In this document: one piece after another, positions 35,948 to 46,534 of the stretch | Position numbering within the stretch: the first letter of the stretch is position 1 | Layout: each line of letters begins with the position of its first letter | From: VAZQ01 sp963753575 | Lineage (GTDB): Bacteria > Pseudomonadota > Alphaproteobacteria > Rhizobiales > Xanthobacteraceae | DNA: 64,000 nucleotides | NCBI GenBank assembly: GCA_963753575.1 | Contig: CAVWCR010000003.1 | Coordinates: 2,914,001-2,978,000 of the forward strand | Reading direction: 5' to 3' | Position numbers and translations under genes: made by a program | Notes under the pieces: generated by a model | What the model was told of the DNA's origin: nothing | The model's database searches: none | The model's input: the letters and a program-made list of their open reading frames with translations, nothing else

Positions 35948-36493
35948 ATGCGCCAGGCGTTGAGACGTCATCCGGACTCGCCATCACTCACTGCGATACA
36001 CGTCCACATGGAGGTCGCGCGTCCGCGTGCCGGCAGTCTGGTGTTGTCCTATCTGGTGGCCGGCAACATAAGCGATCTACGCATACCGTCCCCAATGGCG
36101 GCTGCGCGTACCGATGAGCTTTGGCAGCACACTTGCTTCGAGGCATTCGTCCGGGCTTCGCCGGGTACCGCCTACTACGAATTCAACTTTGCGCCCTCGA
36201 CCCAATGGGCGGCCTATCGGTTCAGCGGGCACCGCAGCGGGATGCGAGTTGCGAGCGAGATCAGCGCGCCGCGAATTGACGTGCAATCGAGCGCCGAGCT
36301 GTACAGGCTGCAAGCCACCCTGGAGCTTCATCAGTTGTCGGGCCTGCCACGTGACACCCCGTGGCGCCTCGGTCTCTCGGCCCTGATCGAGGACACCAAC
36401 GGCCGCAAATCACATTGGGCGCTGACGCATCCACCGGGCAAGGCGGATTTCCATCATGCCGATTGCTTTGTGCATGAATTTTCCCCACCGTAG
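35948..36493 (+). CDS. DOMON-like domain protein
   Basis: The protein has 181 residues. It contains LWQHTCFEAFVRASPGTAYY, then EFNFAPSTQWAAYRFSGHR and WRLGLSALIEDTNGRKSHWA, all characteristic of DOMON-like (CBM9-like) proteins. These bind haem or sugars in other contexts; the proteobacterial family has no settled role. The stop lies 6 bp before namZ, so the two are probably co-transcribed. Confidence 0.88.
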   Translation: MRQALRRHPDSPSLTAIHVHMEVARPRAGSLVLSYLVAGNISDLRIPSPMAAARTDELWQHTCFEAFVRASPGTAYYEFNFAPSTQWAAYRFSGHRSGMRVASEISAPRIDVQSSAELYRLQATLELHQLSGLPRDTPWRLGLSALIEDTNGRKSHWALTHPPGKADFHHADCFVHEFSPP

Positions 36494-36499
36494 ATACCC

Positions 36500-37702
36500 A
36501 TGAAATTCGGCATCGATCGACTTGTCACCGAACCCGCCTTGCGCGCGCCACTCAGCGGCAAGCGTGTCGCATTGCTGGCGCACCCGGCCTCGGTCACCGA
36601 AGACCTCACGCATGCGCTCGATGCGCTCGCCGCCTGCGGTGACATAGAAGTCGTCGCCGCTTTCGGGCCGCAGCATGGACTGCGCGGCGACAAGCAGGAC
36701 AACATGATCGAGTCGCCCAACGACAACGATCCAGTGCGTGGCATCCCGGTGTTCAGCCTGTATGGCGACGTGCGCAGGCCGACAGATGCGATGATGGAAG
36801 CATTCGATGTCATCCTCATCGATCTGCAGGATCTGGGCTGCCGCATCTATACGTTCATCACGACGCTGCGCTACATCCTGGAGGCGGCTTCGAAGCACCG
36901 CAAAGCCGTGTGGGTGCTGGATCGGCCCAATCCGGTTGGCCGGCCGGTCGAAGGCCTGACGCTGCGCGCCGGGTGGCAAAGCTTTGTTGGCGCCGGCCCC
37001 ATGCCGATGCGGCACGGGCTCACGCTCGGCGAGCTGGGCGCGTGGTTCGTCCGGACGCTGAAGCTCGATGTCGACTATCGCGTCATCGAGATGCAAGGCT
37101 GGCGGCCCGATGCCGCGCCGGGTTTCGGCTGGCCGCTGGGCGAGCGCACTTGGATCAATCCCAGTCCCAACGCGCCGAACTTATGGATGGCGCGCGGCTA
37201 CGCGGGCACAGTGATGCTCGAGGGCACCACGCTGTCGGAAGGGCGCGGCACCACCCGGCCACTCGAACTGTTCGGCGCTCCCGATATCGATGCGCGGGCA
37301 GTCATGAAGGAGATGAACTCCCTTGCACCGCAGTGGCTGCGCGGTTGCCGCCTGCGCGATTGCTGGTTCGAGCCCGCGTTTCACAAACATGTCGGCAAGC
37401 TCTGCAACGGCGTGCAGATCCACACGGAAGGTCCGGGCTACGATCACCAGGCGTTCAAGCCTTGGCGTGTTCAGGCGCTCGCCTTCAAGGCGATACGCCG
37501 CTTGTATCCGGACTATCCGTTGTGGCGCGATTTCGCTTACGAATACGAGCACGGCAAGCTCGCCATTGACGTGATCAACGGCAGTACACTTCTGCGTGAA
37601 TGGGTCGACGAGCAGGCCGCAAACCCGCAGGACCTGGATGCGCTGGCGATGGCGGACGAGCAGGCTTGGCTGAATGAGCGGCAAGACCATCTGCGCTACT
37701 GA
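36500..37702 (+). CDS. DUF1343/NamZ-type exo-beta-N-acetylmuramidase family protein
   Basis: The protein has 400 residues, the usual length. It shows the family sequence KRVALLAHPASVT, then AAFGPQHGLRGDKQD, IDLQDLGCRIYTFITTLRY and VLDRPNPVGR. The central part has WINPSPNAPNLWMARGYAGT and LEGTTLSEGRGTTRPLELFG. NamZ cuts non-reducing terminal MurNAc in peptidoglycan recycling. No signal peptide is evident, so it may be cytosolic here. It follows the DOMON-like gene closely. Confidence 0.93.
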   Translation: MKFGIDRLVTEPALRAPLSGKRVALLAHPASVTEDLTHALDALAACGDIEVVAAFGPQHGLRGDKQDNMIESPNDNDPVRGIPVFSLYGDVRRPTDAMMEAFDVILIDLQDLGCRIYTFITTLRYILEAASKHRKAVWVLDRPNPVGRPVEGLTLRAGWQSFVGAGPMPMRHGLTLGELGAWFVRTLKLDVDYRVIEMQGWRPDAAPGFGWPLGERTWINPSPNAPNLWMARGYAGTVMLEGTTLSEGRGTTRPLELFGAPDIDARAVMKEMNSLAPQWLRGCRLRDCWFEPAFHKHVGKLCNGVQIHTEGPGYDHQAFKPWRVQALAFKAIRRLYPDYPLWRDFAYEYEHGKLAIDVINGSTLLREWVDEQAANPQDLDALAMADEQAWLNERQDHLRY

Positions 37703-37849
37703 AGGTCGGCGGGCATACGCGCGTCCAACGTTTGCAGGTCAACTCACCTTTGCACGACTGATACAGGACTGACAGATACCGGCCATCTTCATGCCGCGAT
37801 GATGGCACAAAGACACCCATCGGGGGGCCACAAACCAAGGAGAAGACGA

Positions 37850-38317
37850 ATGCGTTTGAGACACGTAGTCTCGATACTGGCCGGTGCGTTGGTGCTCGCG
37901 GGCATGCTTGCGACAGACGTGTTCGCCCAGCGAGGCGAGCGAGGTGAGCGAGGTGGGCGAGGCGAGCGAGGCGGGCGAGCCGAATGGGTCGAGCTCGGTT
38001 GCCAGCAGGTCAATTTCGGGGTCGACCGAGACGTGGTGCGTGTTGGACGCCGGGAGGGTCGCTTTACGGCCATCCGTCTCTATGCGCGCGGCGGCGCCGT
38101 CGAGATGCTGGATCTCAAGGTGATCTACGCCAACGGTGCACCCGACGACATCCGGGTCCGCCACATCCTCGACCGCGGCGAGCGCACGCGTCCCCTCGAT
38201 CTGCGTGGCCGGGAACGCTCCATCAACAGCATCCAGATGGTCTACCGCGCCCTGCCGAATCGCCGAGACCGCGCGCCCACGGTTTGCGTCGAAGGCCTGG
38301 CGAGGGGCAGGGACTGA
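37850..38317 (+). CDS. secreted DUF2541 protein with RGERG repeats
   Basis: The protein has 155 residues from ATG 37850 behind AAGGAGAAG. A signal peptide (IVSILAGALVLAGMLA-like, cut after FAQ) is followed by four Arg-Gly-Glu-Arg-Gly-type repeats. A beta-rich domain then starts WVELGCQQVNFGVDRDVVRV and ends NSIQMVYRALPNRRDRAP. This matches DUF2541 (YaaX-like) periplasmic proteins of unknown function. The repeat stretch is G/A/C-rich and may vary in length. Confidence 0.75.
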   Translation: MRLRHVVSILAGALVLAGMLATDVFAQRGERGERGGRGERGGRAEWVELGCQQVNFGVDRDVVRVGRREGRFTAIRLYARGGAVEMLDLKVIYANGAPDDIRVRHILDRGERTRPLDLRGRERSINSIQMVYRALPNRRDRAPTVCVEGLARGRD

Positions 38318-38597
38318 TGCCAGCGGCCTAAGCTCAACGCTCACGTGGACAGGTGATTTGACTCGGGGGGGCCGCTCGCAAGGCGGCCCTCAATCGTCGT
38401 CGTTCAAAGTCTCGTAGGCAAAGGTGCGGTCCACGTGCACGCCCCAACGCGAGCACAGCGCAGCACCGTGCCCGCCATGGGTGCAACAGCAAACAACGGT
38501 CGAAACGGTGGGCACGGCGCTGCGCTGTGCACTTGGCCAAGCTGCCCTCGTGGCCCGCGCCTTTGCCCACCCTACAGCGGTGATAGAGGTAGCCTGC

Positions 38598-38961
<364 letters not shown>

Positions 38962-38986
38962 TATGGGTCTTTGAAGGCGGAACGGC

Positions 38987-39616
38987 CTAGGAATCTTCGA
39001 AGTGTTTGGCTAGCTCCTCAATGTTGGCGGGTGGCCAACCAGGCACTTCCATACCTAGATGAAGTCCCATTTGGGCCAAGACCTCTTTGATCTCATTCAG
39101 AGATTTACTTCCCATGTTGGGCATACGAAGCGCCTCGGCCTCGGTCTTCTGGACTAGATCACCGATGTAAACAATGTTGTCATCCCTCAATACAGACCCA
39201 GATCTTACGCCCAACTCAAGCTCAGTAACTTTCTTAAAGAATGCTGGATGGAATGGAATCTCGGCGAGCGCGTCCAACTGCTCCTTCAATTGCATTGCCT
39301 CGCCTCTGACATGTTCGTCCAATTCCGCTTTCTCCCAATCAGCGGCTCGAATTAATTCCCACGTATCAAGCACCGCATTGCGCAACTCAGTTCGAGTCAA
39401 TTTCGTATTTGCTAATTTTGCGTGGCGCAGGTCCCAACCGGCCAAATCCTGGCCCGACAAGTCCAAATCGCTCAAATCCACATCTGATAGGTCACCAGCC
39501 AAAGGGTCAAGCTTTGCCGCATGTGCAAGCTCACCCAAATCTACAGACTTGCAGGACGCCACGGAGAGAATTGCTTGCGCCCAATCGTAGGGCTCTTTTG
39601 TGGCCTTCTCTTTCAT
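38987..39616 (-). CDS. pentapeptide-repeat protein fused to an RNA polymerase alpha C-terminal domain
   Basis: The protein has 209 residues from ATG at 39616. Residues about 41-80 are pentapeptide repeats (DLSDVDLSDLDLSGQDLAGW). Residues about 88-118 are a charged helix. Residues 126-208 are a near-copy of the Rhizobiales RpoA C-terminal domain: DNIVYIGDLVQKTEAE, KSLNEIKEVLAQMGLHLGME and VPGWPPANIEELAKHFED. Arg138, Gly169, Lys171 and Ser172 match E. coli R265, G296, K298 and S299, which contact UP-element DNA; N268 is replaced by Ser. No alpha N-terminal domain is present, so it cannot assemble as a normal alpha subunit. It may bind promoters or factors as a decoy or adaptor. It is last of a three-gene operon. 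Confidence 0.85.
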   Translation of the reverse strand: MKEKATKEPYDWAQAILSVASCKSVDLGELAHAAKLDPLAGDLSDVDLSDLDLSGQDLAGWDLRHAKLANTKLTRTELRNAVLDTWELIRAADWEKAELDEHVRGEAMQLKEQLDALAEIPFHPAFFKKVTELELGVRSGSVLRDDNIVYIGDLVQKTEAEALRMPNMGSKSLNEIKEVLAQMGLHLGMEVPGWPPANIEELAKHFEDS

Positions 39617-39623
39617 TTCGCAC

Positions 39624-39770
39624 CTATGTATACGCCTTGCAAATCTCGACGCGTGCGCCATCCAAATTCATGCCCTGCGATAGGAGATGTTTGCGAATGA
39701 TTTGCTTTAGGAGTCGTTCCTTTTCCTTTGAGTAGGTGTACAAAGGAACTGGCTTCGCAATAAGCTCCAT
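39624..39770 (-). CDS. 48-residue hypothetical protein between DUF3800 and the alpha-CTD gene
   Basis: The frame ATG 39770 to TAG 39624 lies 5 bp after the DUF3800 stop and 7 bp before the pentapeptide/alpha-CTD start. It encodes a basic helix-forming peptide, MELIAKPVPLYTYSKEKERL then LKQIIRKHLLSQGMNLDGA. The tight spacing on both sides is the main evidence for expression. There is no known family and no strong ribosome site, so it may depend on translational coupling. It could be a small regulator, antitoxin or adaptor of the cassette. Confidence 0.5.
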   Translation of the reverse strand: MELIAKPVPLYTYSKEKERLLKQIIRKHLLSQGMNLDGARVEICKAYT

Positions 39771-39775
39771 ACACG

Positions 39776-40465
39776 CTAGAAAGTGATCGGAGGCGCGGGC
39801 CATTCCTTGTATTTATGCATGACCGGTTTCACCTTGTTTTTTAGACCTTCCCGCAGCTTATCCACCATCCATCCTGTACGGCTGAACATATACACATCAG
39901 CCAGCTGAATCATCCTAGAATAGTGAGACCGAGCAAAGTGATTGAATCGACGAAGCTTTCGATCTTGATTCCATAGGCCCAATATGTGCCTGTCAAACGA
40001 TAAGTCAGAAAGCGGCTTATCATCTCTTTCATCTGATTGTCATCCTGGTCTCCAATCAGGATTGTGTGGCTCTTCAGTTCAAACATTAGGAGCTGAACAC
40101 GCTCGCAGAAGAACATGAACGCTGGCTCGGCGGCGCCGATGTACTTCAGGCGATTGGAGATAATTTCGGCGAATACTCTCTTTACCGGGGCCATGCCGAT
40201 GATATCAGTGAGCTTTAGGATTATTTCGATGCGCTTTTCGGCCGGAACCCCTTTGAAAGGTCCTTTGCCAGAATAGATGTAATTGCCATGAAACTCGGTT
40301 TTTGGACTCAACTCACGAGTCTTAAGCACCTCATTGGCGTAGTCGATGACCTCCTTTTCGATCTCCGATATTCGCCATCGGCACGCAGATTCCACCAACG
40401 AAATAGCTATTCTGCCCGTTGGCTGGTGTGGCCTTAACCTCATCGAAGTAAGTGACGTACACCAC
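39776..40465 (-). CDS. DUF3800 protein (two apparent frameshifts)
   Basis: A start at GTG 40465 gives VYVTYFDEVKATPANGQ, the DUF3800 N-terminal strand with its Asp-Glu. It shifts frame near 40360 to EKEVIDYANEVLKTRELSPK and runs through RVFAEIISNRLKYIGAAEPA. It shifts again near 39949 to HFARSHYSRMIQLADVYMFS, the family's histidine-containing C-terminal motif (SRxIQLAD). The restored protein is about 229 residues, a normal length. DUF3800 is an RNase H-like fold of unknown function often found on mobile elements. Both breaks touch GANTC-like sites and may be sequence errors. It is first in the three-gene cassette operon. Confidence 0.75.
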
Positions 40466-40550
40466 AGCCCCATTGACAAATAAGCTACAACGATAAACTC
40501 AATGAAAAGAGCCCAACTTAGGCGGCGCCAGTTGAGCGTTTGTATATACT

Positions 40551-41958
<1,408 letters not shown>

Positions 41959-42051
41959 GCAGCAAGAGTGACAGAGGCGGAGCGGCCTTGTCCAGGGAGT
42001 GCCGTCGTCCCGCTGACCGGCCGCCGCGCGGCGACAGCGGCTACGGCGCCA

Positions 42052-42276
42052 TCAGCGGCAATACACAATCGTGCACACCGGCACCGGGCTGCGGCGCTCA
42101 CATCGGCGCAGAGCAATGTACTTGGCCCGGGCGATGCTGCGGCTCTGCCCAAAGGTCGTCACCCCGACCCCGGTCGCGCGGCAGACCCAAGCCGAGGCTT
42201 CCGATGTGCCACATGCCAGCACGGCGATCACGACCGCCAGCGTCGCGAGACTTGTTCTGATCGTTCCCGGGTCCAT
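42052..42276 (-). CDS. small secreted Cys-containing protein, DUF4189-like
   Basis: The protein has 74 residues from ATG 42276 behind GAGGAGCGGGGA. A signal peptide (IRTSLATLAVVIAVLACGTS) precedes a short domain: WVCRATGVGVTTFGQSRSIA, then RAKYIALRRCERR and CTIVYCR. Four mature cysteines and the SRxxA-x-AL-x-RC pattern resemble DUF4189-type secreted proteins. Function is unknown. Confidence 0.7.
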   Translation of the reverse strand: MDPGTIRTSLATLAVVIAVLACGTSEASAWVCRATGVGVTTFGQSRSIARAKYIALRRCERRSPVPVCTIVYCR

Positions 42277-42462
42277 TCCCCGCTCCTCTTCAGAGTGCAA
42301 GATGCTTCGCCCCCGTTCACACAGCAAAGCACGGGTAAGGAGAGCGGTCGCAGTAGAATTCTACTCTTGTTGGCCGATCCCCGCTGACCACAGGCGGCCG
42401 CCGCGGTTCGCGCTTCTTGATTGACCCACGCTTTTGTTGCGCGGCCAGCGATGTACACGAAC

Positions 42463-43741
42463 CTAGCGCGCCGGCATGGCCGCAGCGGCGGGCGCGATGT
42501 TCTGATTCATCCGGAACAGGTTTGCGGGATCATATTTGTTCTTGAGCGCCGCAAGCCGCGCCAGCTTCCCGGCGCCATAGGACGCGGTCAATCCGGCGCG
42601 CCCCTCCTCGCCGATGTAGTTGAGATAGGAAGCATTCGCCGTATAGGGACGCATCGCGTCGAAGAACTCGCGTGTCCAGGCAATGTTGCGCTCGGTCTTC
42701 GCCGGATCGGACCACGCGGAGGTCACCAGGAAATTGTAGGGGTAGCGGCGATGCCCGAAAGCGGTCGCGGCGTCCGGTACGCGCTGCATGGCGCCATCGC
42801 GGCCATAGTACTCAAGGACGACGACCGTGCGCCGCGAGGGCACGCGCGCAAAGAACTCGCTGACGACATCGATGGCCATAGCTGCGCAAGGGAGCAAGCG
42901 CCTTCTCGCCATCCTCGATCGGACCCGCGAATACGCCGCCGACTCCGATCACGGGCACGCCGCGCAGCGGCGGCGGGAAATTGGGATCGTCCGGGATGTG
43001 GAACAAGAGCGCGCCCTGCGTGAGCTCGTTGGGCGAGGTCTGCTCGAACTCGCGCCAATGACGCAGCACCTTTCTGGCAGCCTTGGCGGGATGCAGCACG
43101 ACACCGGCCAGCACGGTTCCGGCCGGGTGCACCCGGAATTCGAACGAGGTCACGATGCCGAAATTGCCGCCGCCGCCGCGGATCGCCCAGAACAGATCGG
43201 TGTTCTGCGTTTCGCTTGCGCGCACGCGCTCGCCGTTGGCAAGGACGACCTGCGCCGAGATCAGGTTGTCGAGCGCCAAGCCGTGCTTGCGCAACAGCCA
43301 TCCGAACCCGCCGCCGAGCGTGAGGCCCGAAACCCCTGTGATGGAGACGAACCCGCCGGTCGCCGCCAGGCCATGGGGCGCCAGCGCATCATTGACCTCG
43401 CCCCAGGTCGCGCCGGCCTCGGCGCGCACTCGCAGCAGCGCCGGGTCCACCTCGATCGCCTTCATGGGCGAGAGATCGATGACGACCCCGTCGTTGCAGA
43501 CCGCATAGCCCGCGACATTGTGGCCGGCGCCGCGCACCGATACCGGCCCGTTCTGCTCGCGCGCAAGCTTGACCGCCTCGACCACGTCCTCCGGCCTGTG
43601 ACACCGCGCGATCAGGCCCGGCCGGCGGTCGATCATGGCGTTGAAGACTTTGCGGGCCTCGTCATAACGCGGATCGCCAAGCGTGATCAGCTCACCGCGG
43701 AAATGCGACTCCATGTGCTTGAGAGCGCGGACTGCGATCAT
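42463..43741 (-). pseudogene. FAD-linked oxidoreductase (BBE type) with internal deletion and frameshift
   Basis: The start is ATG 43741 behind GGAG. The PCMH-type FAD domain is intact, with SVRGAGHNVAGYAVCNDGVV and TLGGGFGWLLRKHGLALDNL, and the BBE tail ends NKYDPANLFRMNQNIAP. Between APLRSYG and AIDVVSEFFARVPS, which face each other near 42870-42885, relatives have about 45 more residues, and the frame changes there too. The protein is therefore missing part of the substrate domain and is out of frame. Unlike the other breaks in this window, this one is not explained by a single GANTC indel. It could be a real deletion or an assembly slip. Confidence 0.75.
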
Positions 43742-44030
43742 GGCGAATTCTCCATGCGCAAAAGAACACGATGCGCAAATGACCGAAGCGGACTGACGTT
43801 TCTCTATCGCCACCGTGCGGCAACTGTGTGATCGCGGCACTGCCGCAAACAACCTGCCGGTGACAATGCGGTGGACGACTTCGGTCCGCGTTGCTGGTTG
43901 AATGAGAAGATGACCAAAGGCGGCGGATTGGTTCCGCCGCACGCGCATGATCGGCCGCGTCATCCTGACGCGGCCGCCTGCACGGGCTCGATTGCGGTCG
44001 TTGCCGCACTGCAATCGTCGCGCCAGCGAC

Positions 44031-45569
44031 TCAATTCAATATCGCGGCCATGTCCGCCTGCTTGCCGGTCGTGCCATGACCGCCGGCGATCAATGCGCCG
44101 GTGATGCCGTGTTTGCGCAGCCCCTCGCCGGCCGCGACCGACCAGGATGATCGCACCATATGCGGACGCGGCGAAACCAGATCGGTGATCCACACGATGT
44201 TCTCTTTCACGAGATGAGCGATCAGGAAGCCGTCCGCGTGCGGATTGGCAATGTTGTGCAGATTAATCTCGATCGTGTCGTCCTTGAGCGACATCGAGTC
44301 CTTGACCTCCTCGAAGCGCGCCGGCCGCATTTTGCGCTGCAGCGAATCCGGCGCGATCGAGCGCGGCGCCCGCACGACCTGCTCGAAGAACGCCCTGCTC
44401 TGGCTCGGCACGATGACCGTGACGCCTTCGGCCACATAGGCGCGCATGCCGCCAGAGTGGTCGTTGTGGTGATGGGTGAGCACCAGATACTTGATCGGCT
44501 TGCCCGGATACTTCGCCTTGGCCGCATCCATGACCCAGCGCGACTGGCCCTCGTCGACCGGCGCATCGAAGATGACGATGCCGTCCTTCATGGCGACGAT
44601 CAGGTTGTTGGCCGAGCCGCCGACTACATGCTGCACGTTGGGCGCAAGCTCGGTCAATTTGAAGCTGCCGCCAGGAGCGTAATAGATCGCATCGCTGTCG
44701 ACAAAGCGGCCCAGCATCAGCCGCCCGATCACCCATTGGTAGGGAACGTTCGCGGTGGCCGGCGGCTTCGCTTTCGCCTTGACCTCGTCGCTGACCGCAA
44801 AGGTTGCGGCCGCGATCGGTGCATTGAGCGTGACGTCCTTGTATCGCAGCTGCTGCACCTCGGTCCCGTTGATCCGGAACGACAGCGAATAGGCGATCTT
44901 GACGCCGCCGACCGGCTTCCAGTCCGCGAGAACGAGATCGTAGTTGGAATCGCCGAACAGATGATCGTCGTCGCGGGTACGCACCGCCGCCGGCAAATGC
45001 GTCTCGCGATCGAACAGAATGATGTAGGTCGTGCCGCCGTCCTTGACGGACACGGCCGGCAGCGAGCGCGCGTCGAGCTTCTGGTCCGGCATGGCGGCGA
45101 GGTTCTGCGGCGCCGCCGCGGCCTTGAGCAGCAGAAGCGGCGATGCGCGCCCGTGCTCGCGGTGATGGGTGGCGACACGAATTCCCGACATCGGGCGGGC
45201 TTGCCCGCCCTGCACCACGACCCCGAAAGTCGGAAACACGAGCTCGCTGAACTTGCCGCGTGAGGGCGTGGGCAGCCGCAGCTCACGATCCCAGTCGACC
45301 CGGACGGCGCGGCTCGCGAGGTCGGCCGTCACCGTGAAGGTCGACTCGCCGACGAAGCGCGGCTCGCCGATGGCCTTGTAGGCCTGGCCCGTCACCCACT
45401 GCTTGCCTTCGCCCCTGATGACGAGCGTCTTGACCGCGCGCAACGCCTCCGCACCGCCTTGCGCGGCCACGGCGCGTTGCACGAGCTCAATCGGCGTCGT
45501 CTGGGCGACCGCCAACTCGCTCTGACCGATGACGCAAAGCAGCGCAATGCAAAGCAGAGCGAATCTCAT
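44031..45569 (-). CDS. secreted metallo-beta-lactamase-fold hydrolase
   Basis: The protein has 512 residues from ATG 45569. The signal peptide (FALLCIALLCVIGQSELAVA) is followed by a 280-residue N-terminal lipoprotein-localisation-like beta domain. The MBL domain near 300-510 has the zinc motif LTHHHNDHSGGMRAY and a later His in NPHADGFLIAH and GGHGTTG. The substrate is unknown; quinoprotein-relay or arylsulfatase-like MBL proteins are alternatives. Confidence 0.9.
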   Translation of the reverse strand: MRFALLCIALLCVIGQSELAVAQTTPIELVQRAVAAQGGAEALRAVKTLVIRGEGKQWVTGQAYKAIGEPRFVGESTFTVTADLASRAVRVDWDRELRLPTPSRGKFSELVFPTFGVVVQGGQARPMSGIRVATHHREHGRASPLLLLKAAAAPQNLAAMPDQKLDARSLPAVSVKDGGTTYIILFDRETHLPAAVRTRDDDHLFGDSNYDLVLADWKPVGGVKIAYSLSFRINGTEVQQLRYKDVTLNAPIAAATFAVSDEVKAKAKPPATANVPYQWVIGRLMLGRFVDSDAIYYAPGGSFKLTELAPNVQHVVGGSANNLIVAMKDGIVIFDAPVDEGQSRWVMDAAKAKYPGKPIKYLVLTHHHNDHSGGMRAYVAEGVTVIVPSQSRAFFEQVVRAPRSIAPDSLQRKMRPARFEEVKDSMSLKDDTIEINLHNIANPHADGFLIAHLVKENIVWITDLVSPRPHMVRSSWSVAAGEGLRKHGITGALIAGGHGTTGKQADMAAILN

Positions 45570-45661
45570 GGCATCCCTCCCTGTGACGCCCACGCTTGCG
45601 TGGTGCGTTATGATTATTGCGCCCCGAGCTTATTGTGCCGGGGATAACGCCGAGCCCGGGA

Positions 45662-46291
45662 TCAGCCGGTTTCGCTGTCCGTGCGCTCGTGCTTGCCGGC
45701 GTTCCAACCGCCGCGGACGAGATATTTCTCGCCGATCTCGACCGGCTCCTCTTCGAGCGGCGTCGCCATGGTGTCGTTCCAGCGGTTGAGGAAGCCGAAG
45801 GCGGCGATCACGCCGACAATCTCGACCATCTGCTCTTCCGTCCAGTACTTGCGCATGGCCGCGAACATCTCATCGGTCACCGCGTTCGGCACCGAGCCGG
45901 CCGCGCGCGCGAAATCAAGCGTGACGCGCTCGGCCTCGCTGAACAGCGGGCTCGTCTCGTATTCCCAGATGGCGGCAACCTTCTGCTCGATCTCGCTGTT
46001 CGCCCGCGCGACGCCGGCGGTGTGCGCCATGCAGTACTGGCAGCCGGCGGCGCGGCTTGCCATGTGGCCGATCAGGCGCTTGAGGCCGAAGTCGACCTTG
46101 CTGGTGGCCGGATCATTGATGGCGGTCGTAAGCGCCGTCCAGGCCCGCACCATCGCGGGCTTGCGCTGCATGATCAGCATGCTGTTGGGCACGAAGCCCA
46201 GCCGCTTGCGGGACGCGTCGAACGCCTCCTTCAGTTCCGGAGCGGGCGGAAGCGGAGCAAGGCGCGGGGCCGGTTTCGTACGCTGATCCAT
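45662..46291 (-). CDS. AhpD-like carboxymuconolactone-decarboxylase family protein
   Basis: The protein has 209 residues from ATG 46291 behind GAGGAGACAGCC. It carries the AhpD-type redox motif CQYCMAHTAGVA (Cys-x-x-Cys-x-x-x-His), with helices EIEQKVAAIWEYETSPLFSE and EEQMVEIVGVIAAFGFLNRW. Such proteins reduce peroxides or serve as adaptors for alkyl hydroperoxide reductase. It is divergent from a TetR gene that probably regulates it. A short degenerate tandem repeat (GGCGGTCTC/ACGGTTTC) lies in the 5' region at about 46340-46392. Confidence 0.9.
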   Translation of the reverse strand: MDQRTKPAPRLAPLPPAPELKEAFDASRKRLGFVPNSMLIMQRKPAMVRAWTALTTAINDPATSKVDFGLKRLIGHMASRAAGCQYCMAHTAGVARANSEIEQKVAAIWEYETSPLFSEAERVTLDFARAAGSVPNAVTDEMFAAMRKYWTEEQMVEIVGVIAAFGFLNRWNDTMATPLEEEPVEIGEKYLVRGGWNAGKHERTDSETG

Positions 46292-46534
46292 GGCTGTCTC
46301 CTCGGCAGATTTGCTGGCGGCTTCCTGGAGGTTTCCAGGGCGGTCTCTTGAACGGTTTCTTGGGCGGTCTCTGTGGACGGTCTCTTGGCGGCGACGTCGG
46401 ATACGCTGGACATTCTGTAACGCTCGATCCATTATGTCAACGCGCGCGCATGATACCGCGAGCACACCGACGTGGAGCTGGCACCCTCGAGCCGCCCACT
46501 CCGCCGACTTAAAGCTGCCGATATCGAAACGTTC

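Larger units (their letters stand above)
38962..40550. mobile_element. 1.6-kb cassette inserted at the asnS 3' end
   Basis: The segment between the two asnS 3'-end copies is AT-richer than the surrounding chromosome. It carries exactly three tightly spaced minus-strand genes. The outer copies are in the same orientation, so asnS stays intact, as when a genomic island replaces the 3' end of its target gene. No integrase, transposase or terminal inverted repeat is visible, so the mobilising enzyme, if any, is elsewhere or lost. Confidence 0.6.

Noticed and set aside
42849..42886. GAGTTC in the FAD oxidoreductase as another GANTC-type insertion
   Set aside because: The frame with GAGTTC intact gives the family sequence SEFFARVPS; the break lies upstream and involves a missing block.
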